Part shown: piece after piece, positions 26,912-38,050 of the stretch | Numbering within the stretch: the first letter of the stretch is position 1 | Layout of the letters: each line of letters starts with the position of its first letter | Source of the DNA: Lycocorax pyrrhopterus obiensis | Taxonomy: Eukaryota > Chordata > Aves > Passeriformes > Paradisaeidae | Reading direction: 5' to 3' | NCBI GenBank assembly: GCA_014706295.1 | Contig: JACSVZ010000006.1 | Span: 30,541,629-30,605,628 of the forward strand | Length of the DNA stretch: 64,000 bases | Notes under the pieces: model-generated | What the model was told of the DNA's origin: nothing | Seen by the model: the letters and a program-made list of their open reading frames with translations, nothing else | Database searches by the model: none | Translations under genes and position numbers: made by a program

Positions 26912-27140
26912 TGATGTTCTTTTAATTACTGAATGATGGTGTACAGGAGTGTGAATCTGAGGTACTGCAGCCGTGGTGGGAAAGATGCTCAGCCAGCTGA
27001 AACTGATTTGTATTGCTCTTTGAAAAGGCAGCATTGGAGCCAGCCTGGCTGTTGTTAAATTGCTTTCTGGGGCTCCTATTGTAAGTAGCTGGCTGTTCAG
27101 CTACAGAAGAATCTGTAACCAGGGATTCACTTTTATTTTC
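26912..27140 (-). other. Speculative exon-like segment, function unknown
   Basis: On the - strand, a good acceptor (pyrimidine-containing GAATCCATTTCAG, with its CAG at 27141-27143) is followed by 72 open codons and a TAA stop at 26922-26924. A donor-like A/GTAAGC follows directly at 26911-26906. Only one of the three frames stays open. The predicted peptide begins ENKSESLVTDSS and is rich in Ser, Asn and Gln with few hydrophobic residues, as in disordered C-terminal tails. Local GC is higher than in the flanks. I do not recognise the protein, and an open frame of this length is not rare by chance in 64 kb. This is a weak candidate for a terminal coding exon, not a gene call. Confidence 0.2.
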
Positions 27141-29281
27141 CTGAAATGGATTCAGACAAACCTTTATGATTTCCCTAGAGAAATACTTCATGTTCATATT
27201 GCTCACTCCAGGTGCATGGCCACAGCAATACACCTTACTTCCTCACAACAGTTTACTGTACATGTCAGCATTGGCTTTGCTGCTGTGACTGAGATAATTT
27301 GTTCTTTCTCATGAAAAGAAAGAATCAAGGATAATGAGAGAATCTCATATTTCACTCCAACTGAAACCCATAGGGAGAGGTTAATTTACAAGACTGTCTA
27401 ATTCTGTTTTTAAAAAAAATCCATATCAATTGTAATTTTTTCCCCACAACAGCATCTTTGAGCTGTCTTACAGAAACAGTTTGATTCTCACAGGGAAGAA
27501 GACGAAGGAATGGCTTGCTTCTTTTTCTTACTATCTTTTGTGATTCTCACTATCTTTTGGAATAATAATGGTGATGGTGACAAACCACTAAGCTTTGAAA
27601 AGAGACAGCTATGCTTCTGTATACAACATGGTGACAACTGTCAAGGAAAACACTTTCCTCATGTTCAGATGGTACATTGTGGACAATCTCTTTCTTGTCA
27701 CTTCTGTTGCCTGGTTAATAGTGGGGTTTTGACACTTGTTATTTCTTGCATAAGTGAGGAAATATCTGAACCTAACAGGATATCTGCTTGAGTGCAGAAA
27801 CCTGGACAGATAAAAGAGAGGGAAGAAGGAAGATGGAAAAAGAAGAGGGATTTTGACTGTTTTTTAGCTTGTTCGAATTTATTTTATAGCATGGTAATAA
27901 CAATGCTAGTAAAGGTTTTGAGAATCAGTATTTCTGCCTTCCAAATAGTTTTTTTTTTCCTCAGTATTTTTATTTTATCCAAATTCGAGGGGGGGATGTG
28001 CATATATGTGCACCTATATATAAAATCCAAATTTCCTCTGAATAGTAAATAAGGAGAAAACTTGTGCTAGACCCTGCAGGTACCAAATGGGTCCACTAAG
28101 AGCCAGATTACTGCATCACTTTTCAAATTTTGCAGCAGACACCCCAAAAGGTGGCTCTGAGCACGTGTAACCATGGACACCAAGATTCCATCTTCCTGGC
28201 CACATGGCAGTTCAGCTGGGCTGTCAGCCTTGGCTTTTGAAGTTGTGAAGCACTAACATTTAGTCCATCTCTGGTGAACTGTTGTGACTTCATTTTGAGT
28301 CCTGTGGAAGATGACTTAGAGTGATGCTGAGCCTGAAACATTTCAGCAAGATGGTTTGGGCTCAACAAAGTAACATCTGATCAGGTTTTAAGCTAATCTG
28401 GGTCTTAGCGTTTAAGCACTACATTTCCTGAAGACTGGCTTTTGTGAAAATAATTTATTGCTGTCTTCAATAACCTGTGGCATATCCACTGAAAATTCCT
28501 GTTAACTGTTTATGTGCAGTGCAAAATGGAGGATTAAACTTTAAATAGTTGTGGGCCCTCTAGCGGTCTTCCTGGAGCTGCATGTTCAGAAAATTTTGAG
28601 ACTGGAATGTATCGCCTGGTTTATGTATTCCAATATTTGCTGGTTATACCCAGCAACATGTAGTTGTTTGGATTCCATTGTTTCCTCTGGTTATTTATAT
28701 TAATGAACAAAAAAAACCTCTACTCCAAAAATCTTGCAGTCTAGATGGAAATGCCAGTCAGGTATCTCAGTCCATCAGCAGTCAGCAGCCATAGTTCAAT
28801 GATTTCTCACAGCCAGCAATAAAAGAAGTCTCAACTTCCCATTTTCCGTGATCAGTGTTTTTTATTTTTCAGCCATCGTCTCTCTTGTACAGGTACAGTG
28901 GGCTGAACAAAGAACTAACAGAAAAAAAGAAAAAAGACCTAATCTTAACATTAATCTTCTCTAATGCACATATCCACATAAATAAAGTACATCAACTGAT
29001 TAGCAAATTAACAGTTTAAAAACTACCCCAAAAGTTTGACAAGGGCTAATTGGACCTTAGACACAGTTAACTTACATTTATAATACTTTCTTACAAGATG
29101 TATGCTTGCAACCATCCTTTTAGATAGAGATAACAGACTGCTCTTCTGGCAAAGAATGATGATGTGATTAACCCTGTAGCAGGACTTTTCCATTTGATCA
29201 GCTACAAAAAGATACCTTTCTTCCTACAATCCCCCCGCCTTTTTTTTTTCCTGATTGTTTGTTTTCTCTCCCCTCAAAGAG
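27141..29281. other. Unique non-coding DNA
   Basis: No mobile element is recognised. A - strand open stretch below 28343 follows an acceptor-like AAATGTTTCAG but lacks a convincing donor. A pyrimidine tract at 29247-29279 leads into the next entry. Confidence 0.45.
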
Positions 29282-29371
29282 TTGCTGCCAGAGGAGAGTG
29301 CAAGAAAGCCAGCTGTAGTAGAAAATTTGATTATGCAAATACAGAGTTTGTACAGAGTTACAGAAGATTAA
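29282..29371 (+). other. Speculative short exon-like segment ending in a stop
   Basis: A strong pyrimidine-rich tract (29247-29275) ends in CAAAGAG, a good splice acceptor. Entering at 29282 in phase 0 gives 29 codons starting LLPEESARKPAVVENL, which look amphipathic, then TAA at 29369-29371. A second frame stays open through the region to about 29436 and passes a donor-like AAG/GTAATG near 29428. No known protein is recognised. The splice signal is the main support; the coding evidence is very short. Confidence 0.15.
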
Positions 29372-30893
29372 CAGTGTGTGATGTGAGAAATGAATGCAGC
29401 TTCTTTTTCAGGATGAATAACTGCAAGGTAATGTAGATCTGTGGATGAAACATTCGGATAAAATCAGCAGTTGTGTTCTTCTGCCTCCCTCTTTCCAGTT
29501 TGCCTGCTTGTTTTTTACCACATACTCTACAAAACTTCCATCTTCCGAAAATCTGAAGATCGTAGAAGTGTAGAAAAGCACAAGTGTCGTAGATATTTGA
29601 TCAGACTTTATTGTCTTTTATACAGGACCTGGAGGAGATGAAATAGTAACTGCAAGTGACAGGTTCACAGCAAGCAAAAAGTGATACTTCACACAGTACA
29701 ATGTAAAGCTGTAAAAGCGTATTGTCCCAGGATTTTGGGGATATTAAAGGGTTCAAAAATTCATTAGATATGTTTATGAAAAGAAAATCTGTGAAGGCTG
29801 TTGCCTGTGGCTCAGGAAGTCTGGAAACCACAAATCATATGAATCAAAGGAAAATGTTCTAGAGAGCTACTTTTGTATGCTGCTTCTGTTCTTACATTCC
29901 CATCTGCATCTGCTACTGACAGAGACAGGATGCTGGGCTAGATGGACTTGGCTTGGTGTTCCTGCATCCTCAGAAGAAATCACGTCTTGTCTGTTACATT
30001 TCAGTTTTGTATTTCTTTCAGATCCCTGCTTCCAGATGAGACTCAAACCACAAACACTAGGCTATCCACCAAGGATTTCCTAATATCATTTCCATCGTAG
30101 CTGAAGCCAAAAGGAAGCATACATTTCGAAGAAAAGTCTAACTGAATTCTTTCAGACCAAATTAAAACAACCAGCTTCCTCCCCAGCTCCCTTGCCTTCT
30201 GGAAATAACAAACCACTGGATGAAGACAAATACATTCTCATTGGTCCTTAAAGACTTAAGTTTTTCCCTGAGTGAAGATAATGGATCTTCCTTAGACAGG
30301 ATATCTTTAGGTTTGGGTATTCTGGCAAGCTGCAGGCTCTCTTCGGGTATGTGCAGATTGAACTTTCTGTGTCCTTCTTGCTTTCATTACAATGTTTTGT
30401 GCTAAGCACAGTTCTCCACTTCAGTGTCCTTGGGAAGTATTATCTTTATACTTCTGTAAAAAATCAGTATTGCTTTAGGTATCATAGTCCTATTATTTTG
30501 TGACAATCTTTGTTCTTCAGACCTCATAGGCTTTTACCTTCTCCTTTTCCCTTTATAAAAGACATGGCTTGTTTTTGTTATTTGATTTTATAGAAACATT
30601 GGGAATATTAGGTACTGTTATGGCAGGAATGCTATTCATGTGAAAGCTTCTGAATCGTCATAAAATAGGGTTATGGTTTTTCATAATAACATTTTTTTCT
30701 CAAAATTTTTTGTCAATCAGGTGATAATTATGAGTGTAATAAAAGCAAACGCATGATTTTCAAGCAGTCTGATTAAACCCCCTTGCTTTGATAGCTGTTA
30801 AAGGTTTCATTTTTTGATGTTTGAGATGTACAAACCTCTGTATTTGTATGAAGAAGATATAATTCATGACTGTAATTCTTTTCTTTAGAGTAT
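29372..30893. other. Unique AT-rich non-coding DNA
   Basis: Nothing beyond short chance frames is recognised. Confidence 0.5.
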
Positions 30894-30898
30894 AAAGT
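30894..30898. repeat. Target-site duplication AAAGT (left; partner 31482-31486)
   Basis: AAAGT abuts the LTR's TG start, and an identical copy follows its last base. Confidence 0.9.
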
Positions 30899-31481
30899 TG
30901 TCATGGCTTAACCCCAGGCAGCAGCCAAGCCCCACACAGCCACTCGCTCCCTCCCCCACCAGCAGGATCGGGGAGAGAATTGGGAGGGTAGAAGGCACAA
31001 AACTCATGGGTTGAGATAAAGACAGTTTAATAGGGAAAGCAAAAGCCATGCAAGCAAAGCAAAACAAGGAATTAATTCACTGCTTCCCATGGGCAGGCAG
31101 GTGTTCAGCCATCTCCAAGAGAGCAGGGCCCCATCATGTTTAATGGTGACTTGGGAATACAAAAAACATCCCTCCAAACATCCCCCCTTTCCTCCTTCTT
31201 CCCCCCACTCTATACACTAAACGTGATCCCATATGATCTGGAATATGCCTTTGGTCAGTTGGGGTCACCTGTCCTGGCTGTGTCTCCTCCCAACCTCCCA
31301 TGCACCCCCAACTTCCTGGCCAGTGTGGCTGTAGAAAAAGCAGAAAAGTCCTTGGCTCTATAAGCCCTGCTCAGTAAAAACATCTCTTTATTGTCAACTC
31401 TGTGTTCAGCAGAAATCCAAAACACAGCCCCATACCAAGCACTGTGAAGAAAATTAACTCTACGCAGCCAAACCCAGCACG
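30899..31481 (-). mobile_element. Solo ERV LTR, family B, copy 2
   Basis: This 583-bp LTR starts TGTCATGGCTTAACCCCAGG and ends AGCACG. The last base looks like an A-to-G change from the CACA ending of the other copy. The 5-bp target duplication AAAGT is exact at 30894-30898 and 31482-31486, so both edges are fixed and this is an independent ERVL-like insertion. It is collinear with 18037-18621 over its whole length. A reverse-strand ATTAAA (plus 31026-31031) lies at the same place as in copy 1, supporting - strand orientation. No internal retroviral genes flank it. Frames at 30885-31548 lie within or across the LTR and are not genes. Confidence 0.92.
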
Positions 31482-31486
31482 AAAGT

Positions 31487-31997
31487 GCATTTGTGGTTGA
31501 CTTAATTTCCTGCATAAAGGAATTGCGTGATTTAAGGAAGACAGTCAATTTAGCATGATAAGCATGTGAACTGTTGACAGGAACATTTTTGATTCCTGCT
31601 TATTCACAGCTAAATGGCATAGTCATGAGGAAATGCTTTACTCTTTCAGTGCCTCAGTTCCCATCTGGATAGTAAAGGTTTTGATGATAATCTCCTTAAT
31701 GATAGGAGATGCCATGCATGCTGTGCATTCAAGCACAGTAACACGTTTGTTTTCACCACTTGTTACAGGTTATGGTTTTTAGTATCTGAACTGCTCTCTC
31801 TGTTAGTTCTGTAAACACATTTTTCTGCAAGCAGGGTGAATACCTGGTAGCAAAATGAATACCTGATAACAAGTGGGTCTCTTAATGAGAAATCATTATT
31901 CTTGGATCTATTTGTGTTCAAATTCGAAAATTTCCTGTAGACCAAGTGATAATTTTTTCTGAAGGATTTCTCAAATGACGCTACTCTACTCATGAAA
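31487..31997. other. Unique AT-rich non-coding DNA
   Basis: This spacer lies between the family B LTR and the CR1 fragment. Nothing is recognised in it. Confidence 0.5.
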
Positions 31998-32415
31998 CCT
32001 CTCTAGACTACTGCATCAAGCTCTGTGGCTCCCAAAAATAAGAAGCCCATGAATCTGTTGGACCTAGTCCAAAAGAGGGTGATGATCAGGGGGCTAGAGC
32101 ACCAATCCCATGAACACAGGCTGAAAGATTTGGGGTTATTGAGCCTGGAGAAGAGAAGGCTCTGCAGAGACGTCACTGCAGCCTTTCGGTACATAAAGGA
32201 GCCTTCTGGAGGGCTGGGGGAGGGACTTTTTATGCGGGCATGTAGTGGCTGGACAATGGCTTCAAACTGAGAGTAGAGTTAGGTTATATGCTAGGAAGAA
32301 ATTCTTTGCTGTGAGTGTGGTGAGACACTAGAAGAAGTTGCCCAGAGAAGTTGTGGTTGCCCCATCCCTGGAAGTGTTCAAGGCCAGGTTGGATGGGGCT
32401 TTGAGCAACCTGGTC
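31998..32415 (+). mobile_element. CR1 LINE fragment, truncated at both ends
   Basis: CR1 is the main non-LTR retrotransposon of birds. This piece covers the end of the reverse-transcriptase ORF and the beginning of the 3' region. Recognisable CR1 landmarks in order are GAGCCTGGAGAAGAGAAGGC (32141), GGGAGGGACTTTTTATGCGG (32219), AGGAAGAAATTCTTTGCTGT (32293), CCCCATCCCTGGAAGTGTTC (32361) and GAGCAACCTGGTCTAGTGG (32403). The homology then stops abruptly without the usual CR1 3' tail of ATTCTATG-type repeats. Loss of the 3' end is unusual, because LINE copies are normally cut at the 5' end only, so a later deletion is likely. The frame is broken by stops and the copy is dead. Confidence 0.9.
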
Positions 32416-33964
32416 TAGTGGAAACAGCCCTGTGCAGCTAATTTCTAATTTCTTTCTGTCATTTTGATTCTCTGGGAAGCTTAGGCTGTATCTTTGGTGC
32501 TCACAGTTTAGAAATAATATGAAAAGAAGAACTGTGATAAGGAAACTTGTTGATGGATTTGTTTTTGAAAATATTTTGAAAAAACTAATGAAAATAAAAT
32601 CTTTGCATTAATTAATGGTGGAAAGCCAGTAACATTAAAAGCTAAGAAACAGCTGGATGAGAGTGGAAAACACTTGAAGAACTAAGGATTTGACAACTAG
32701 CTTTTTATTGCTTTTATTGCCTGTGAAAATATTTCATTTTGTATGAATGTGAGCAGTTTGGTCCCTTTACATGGAGGATTTATATGTATCAGAACAAAGG
32801 AAGAGGAGAAAAGGAAGGAGCAAAAGTTGTAGAAAAACGTAGTCATTAAATACAGTCTGTGTTCCTCCTGCTGAGATATGTAGTTAGATAAAAGGGCTGT
32901 TAGTGAAATAATCAGAACACCTCCTTTACTTCGTTGACAGTGAGCACTATTTTATTGTTACTGTTCCCAACAGCTTACCGAAACCATTAACAAAGGGTTA
33001 AACACTTTCCAGGGCTGTATTTGTGCCTGATAACTATCTTCATGATAGGAGAAGCTGTGGTCTGCCTTGTCTTGAGTAGTGAGAAATCTGATTGTTGCTT
33101 TCTTGAACTTAAACCCTTTGCCTTCTGTGACTGCTAAATGAGACACTTAATATTAACTCATCTGAACTCCTACATTCGTTCTCTGCTGGGGAGCTGAGGT
33201 CATGACGTATTAAGGTTCTAGGTCTTCTTATGGCAAGGCATTTAGTTATAGTGAAAAGAATTTCCTGCTGATTGCACTTCAGGGATCCCAGCTCTCAATT
33301 TTTGCATCTGTGGCAAACCCCTTTTTTGTATTTTTAGTAATTTCTAAGGAGTCCTCAAGTTGACAACTATCCCAAATAATAGAAGGTTGATTAGGAATTA
33401 AAGCCAATGTTTTGAAAGCTAAAATATTTTACACTGTAATGTGTTTCTTAATGCATACAGAATCCAGAAAATGTTTCCTGCTTTCTCTAACTTTTTCTGT
33501 ATTTTGTTTTTAACTATTCAAGTACTTAGTTATTCAAGTTAAAAATACTTTTTTCCTCCATGTGGGTTTTGAAGGGTGAGAGAATTTACAGACTTCAATG
33601 TTCTCAGTAGAATTTTTAAATAATTAGTGAATTCGTTGTACCTATGATTATTGATCAATGAATTGATGAATTTACATTTAACTATGTGGCTGTAAATTTG
33701 GAATTACTATAGTTTTGGTTTTATCCTTTGGTTTGTGTATGCCAAAGGTCTTATGCCATACTACTGACTCCAAAGGGAAGACTGGATATTATAGGCCTGA
33801 GATAAAAAAAACCCCAAAACAAACAACAAAAAACCAAACAAAAACTACTTGAGGAAAAAAAACCCACCATAGTTCTGATCTTTTTGTATCTCTTCTAGGA
33901 ATAAACATAACCACAGATTTCAATCTGCCCAAATTTATGGGTTATTATATAATCTAAAGGTTTT
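32416..33964. other. Unique AT-rich non-coding DNA
   Basis: There are A-rich patches with CAAA and ACCC interruptions at 33805-33870. No gene is recognised. Confidence 0.5.
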
Positions 33965-33993
33965 TATGTATATATATATATATATATGTATAT
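33965..33993. repeat. TA/TG microsatellite
   Basis: This is a run of TA units bounded by TATGTA on both sides, about 29 bp long. Confidence 0.9.
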
Positions 33994-34448
33994 TTGGCTA
34001 TAAAATCCCAACATGATAGGGCTATCTCATTAATTACACTCATACTGAGAAGGAGACACCTAGATAATATGTAGGTAGAGACAACTGACTCCACTTGAGC
34101 CACTGAAAGATGAACCTTTCTTTTGACCTTCTTGGTTGAAGTTTTATTCATAGATCAGAGTAAAATGTGTCCCAATATCTTTGTATCTGAACTTGTATTG
34201 CAACTAATGTTGTACGCTAACTAGTTTTGCTATATCTAAAAAGACAATTTTTTGCTACTTTTTGTCAAGAAGACTCTCACAGAGTCATATAGAATTTCAC
34301 AGGCAATGCGATGGTCAAAAGGAATGACAAAAGTCATAAGATCCACAAAAACTCACCAAATTTCATTAGTAAATTGCCCACTGGGCATGGAAATTGGTAT
34401 GTTAGTCCCTACCTACTATATAAACACATAGTAGTGGGTTTTGTATAA

Positions 34449-34560
34449 AGGGGTAGAGTGAAAGGGAAGAGAGAAGGAAAGAGATGAATTAAAGAGGAGG
34501 AGGGAGCAAGGAAGGGAGGGAGGAAGGGAGGAAGGAAGGAACGAAGGAAGGATGGAAGGA
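34449..34560. repeat. Polypurine tract with GGAA/GGGA repeat core
   Basis: Nearly all bases on the + strand are A or G. The core at about 34501-34560 is made of GGAA, GGGA and GAAG units. It ends about 45 bp before the CR1 fragment. GGAA arrays can bind ETS-family factors, but nothing here shows that it does. Confidence 0.9.
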
Positions 34561-34604
34561 TGTATGGATCGTCAGTCTGTGGTCCAGTGTTAGTCCAGCC
34601 AATG

Positions 34605-35225
34605 GGATGTCCTGGGTGCAAGGGAAGAGTCATGGGGGTCCTGGTAGATGGCAAGTTGAACATGAGTCAGCAGTGCCCTGGCAGCCAGGAGGGCTAGCTG
34701 TGTCCTGGGGTGCATCAGGCACAGCATCGCCAGCCAAGCAAGGGAGGGGATTGTCCTGCTCTGCTCTGCACTGGGGTGACCTCACCTCGAGTCCCAGGGC
34801 AGTTTTGGGCACCACAAAGTCAAAAAAGACATTCAGCTCTTGGAGAGTGTCCAAAGGAGGGCCATGAGGATGGTGAAGGGCCTTGGGGGGAAACTGTATG
34901 AGGAGCAGCTGAGGTCACTTGTTCTGTTCAGCCTGAAGGCTGAGGGGAGACATCATTGTGGTCTTCAGCAGCCTCATGAGGCAAAGTGCAGGGTCTGAAA
35001 CTGATGGCTTCACTCTTGTGACCAGTGACAGGACTGAGGAAATGGCATGCAGCTGGATCAGGGGAGGTTTAGGGTGGATATCAGGGAAAGGTTCTTCACC
35101 CGGAGGGTAGTTGGGCATTAGAACAGGTTCCCAAGGGAAGAGGTCACAGCACCAAGCCTGAGAGAGTTCAAGAAGAATTTTGAATAATGCTCTCAGGCAT
35201 GTGGTGTGATTCTTGGGGCTGTTCT
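34605..35225 (+). mobile_element. CR1 LINE fragment, 3' tail missing
   Basis: This is the C-terminal part of CR1 ORF2 plus 3' sequence. The + strand encodes GVLVDGK-NMSQQC (34636-34676) and a frameshifted stretch matching the [12 protein letters not shown] region near 34827-34865. It then continues with the typical late landmarks GTGGATATCAGGGAAAGGTT (35073) and CTCAGGCATGTGGTGTGATT (35192). Homology fades at about 35225, before the usual 3' terminal octamer repeats. The same segment with the same motifs is present on the - strand at 47277-48430, so the two copies are closely related subfamilies. Frameshifts and stops make it non-coding. The frame at 34915-35313 on the - strand is antisense to CR1 and is not a gene. 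Confidence 0.92.
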
Positions 35226-37127
35226 GTTCTTCTGGTGGTAAAACTGTTTGTGGGACCCCACAGAAAGTCCTGTAGAGGTGGCCATCGTAGGTGACATTAG
35301 AGTCAATGTTCATCTGTGCTGTAATACATCAGACTTACTGCAGGCATGCTAGTCCTCTGTGCAGGGTACTGGAAGTCACATTGATATCTTAGCATCACCA
35401 TGTCTATGCTGATGTAATCAGCACTGGTCCTTTACTGATAATAACAAGGAAGGGTTCAGTATTTGCTTGCTATTACCTATACCTGGCATTGTCGTACTGG
35501 TATTTTATTCAAATAGTCTTGGCAGCAATTAGTATCTACTTCGAGACCTTGCCAGTGATCTATTAATTAATTCTTCATGTATATCAATGCTACATTGTCT
35601 GTGGTAGTTACTACTCACACTGACACGGGACAGCTGTTTAAATTAACAATTTGATTTCAAGCTGTATTACTGATTATTCTGTACCTGGATCTCAGTTTTA
35701 TCCCATCTTGCTGGACCAAATTAAACTAGATATTTCTAGATAATTTCTAGGTATTTCTAGACCATGTTGTATATAATGTTGGACTGCAGTGTGTAGAAAA
35801 CCCAAAATAAACTACAAATAGTTTGATTACTTGGATTTTTCTCTTTAGTCTCATAATTTCATTCTGGAAACAATGACATTTTAACACAGATTTTTTTGTT
35901 TTATAAATCATTGAATTTGGTATTCAATATAGCTTTACATTATCAATTGAATTTAGAAGTTCTGTTATTAATTTTCTCATAGTTAACTGCAGATTTTTTA
36001 TACTCGTAGCTTAGAGAGAACTCAGTTGACATAAAAGTTACTCAATGCATTGTGAGTTATTCAAGGAGATACAACATATGTAAGTGTGCCCCTTTCCTGA
36101 AAGAAGATGCAGTTGAACTGGAAATTAAAACTGGCAAAATGACATTGAAGATAAAACATCTGTTAAAATTCATATTCTGAAAATAAAGAAGAACATGCGT
36201 TTTTGTAGCTGTAAATTTCGTGGAGGTGATGACTTTAATTACAGGAATTCTAAACTACTGACACAAAAGTCTGATCTAATAAGGATAAAAAAATCAGTTA
36301 CATTTTAGAGACAATACATGTATAAAGCTCTCTAGCAGCTAATCTGAAAAGAAATTTATTGACAAATTCACATAGAAAGAATTGTTGGATACACAAAACA
36401 GCAAAGTACCTTTCTTAAAGATAAAATTATTTTCAGTAAGCCTACCATATGGGGACTTAGTTTAACTCTTATTTTCACATAAAATACATGATTAATATGG
36501 TGAATGTATAATTTCTTTTCAACGGAATCATTCTTCACATTGAACATGTGATTAATTAACCGTTCTGAAGAAATCCTGGTTATTAATTGGCATCCTATTA
36601 TGTACTCTCACCAAAGCCTTCATTGCTGTAATGATGCTTGAACAGGTTAGGTGCTTATATTAACACAGGTAACTGATTTTGGACAGACATGACAAAGACA
36701 TTTCCTTTGGTTTAGTTGGATGAACTTTTTATTGTTACAGCGAATGTTTTTTGTGATAACCTCCAATGATTTGCTTTGCCTGGGTACTCTTTATTTTCTG
36801 CTTGTGTCTAGATGTATCTAAACATTAATCTGGTTATAATGTGATGATACCTTATAATTCTATACAATCCTTTATAGGTTTGGAAATTATAACAAATATC
36901 CGTTGTCAATAGTCCTTAATCAGAATGAATATAATTAAGAATATTGTTATGTACTTTATGTCTCCAGAAGCTTTGTTTTTCTGTCAGGGCTACATTTAGG
37001 TACATTCAAAGAACATTTGTTTGGCATCACGATTCTGGTTAATGGCAGGAGCTTACTCCTTTAATGAATACCTAGAAGTACAGTGAGTCAGATGAGCATT
37101 TGTGGGGTTCCTGCACATGAACATCAT
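35226..37127. other. Unique AT-rich non-coding DNA
   Basis: No gene or repeat family is recognised. Confidence 0.5.
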
Positions 37128-37132
37128 CTGGA
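37128..37132. repeat. Target-site duplication CTGGA (left; partner 38046-38050)
   Basis: CTGGA directly precedes the LTR's TG start and directly follows its terminal CA. Confidence 0.9.
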
Positions 37133-38045
37133 TGTGGTAGGTTGATCTTGGCGGGCTGCCAGGTGTCTACCCTGCTGCTTTGTAACTGCCCCTCCTCAGC
37201 AGTACCTGGGGAGAAAACACAACAATAAGATAAATTTGTAGACTGAGAGAAAACCAGGGAGATCACATGCCAGTTACCATCACAGGCAAAACAGATTCAA
37301 TGTGGGGAAAGTTAGCTTACTGCCAATTGAAAGTAGAGTAGAACGGTGTGAAACAAAGTCAAAATTAAAAACGCTTTCCACCCACACCCTCCTTCCCAGG
37401 TTTAACTTCCCTCTGTTCCTGATTCACCTACCTCCTACAACCTTTCCCTCAGCAGCACAGGAAGATGGTAAATGGGCTTTGGGGTCAGACACTAATAGGT
37501 TTTTATGCTGCTTCTTCCTCCTCATGCCTTTCCCTTGCCCCTCCATGGGTCCTCTGCATGGGCTGCAGTCCTTCAAGAAAAAGTGTCTCCAGCATGGGCT
37601 TTCCATGGGCTGCGGCTTTATCCAGGGAATATCCACTTGCTCTGGCGTATGGTCCTCCAGGGCCTGCAGTGTGGGTGTTTGCTCCAGTGTGGTGCTATCC
37701 ACATTCTTCAGAGACAGCCTGACTCAGCATGGTCTGCATCACGGGCTGCAGGGGAATCTCAGCTCTCATGTCCAGAGCACCTCCTCCCCCTCCTTCTTCG
37801 CTGGCCTTGGTGTCTGCAGAGTTGTTGTTCTCACATTTTTTTTCTTGCTTCTGTCTCTCACAGCTTTTTTCCCCCCCTTTCTTAAATATGTTATCACCGA
37901 TCAACTCAGCTTTGTCCAGCAGTGGGTCCATTTTGGAGCTGTCTGGAACTGTCTCTCTTTAACATGGTGACAATCCTTGGTCTTTTCTCACAAAGGCCAC
38001 ACCTGAAGCAACCCTGCCAACACCTTGCCACAGAAACTCAATACA
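37133..38045. mobile_element. Solo ERV LTR, family C (913 bp)
   Basis: This long avian LTR starts TGTGGTAGGTTGATCTTGGC and ends CTCAATACA. Both edges are fixed by an exact 5-bp duplication, CTGGA, at 37128-37132 and 38046-38050, which suggests ERVL-type integration. Inside is a degenerate repeat built on CATGGGCTGC: examples are 37557-37568, 37604-37615 and 37740-37751 (CACGGGCTGCAG). This agrees with my memory of bird LTRs carrying tandem CATGGGCTGCAG-like units. Orientation is not clear from promoter or poly(A) signals, so no strand is given. The 222-codon frame at 37302-37970 and several overlapping frames on both strands fall inside the LTR and have no retroviral protein motif. They are by-products of its CT-rich composition. 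Confidence 0.9.
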
Positions 38046-38050
38046 CTGGA

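Noticed and set aside
28123..28368. 81-codon - strand frame after an acceptor-like TTTCAG
   Set aside because: No convincing donor follows and the composition does not separate it from chance frames.
37302..37970. 222-codon open frame on the + strand, the longest in the window
   Set aside because: It lies within the LTR bounded by CTGGA duplications. Its length comes from CT-rich repeat composition, and there is no retroviral or cellular domain.
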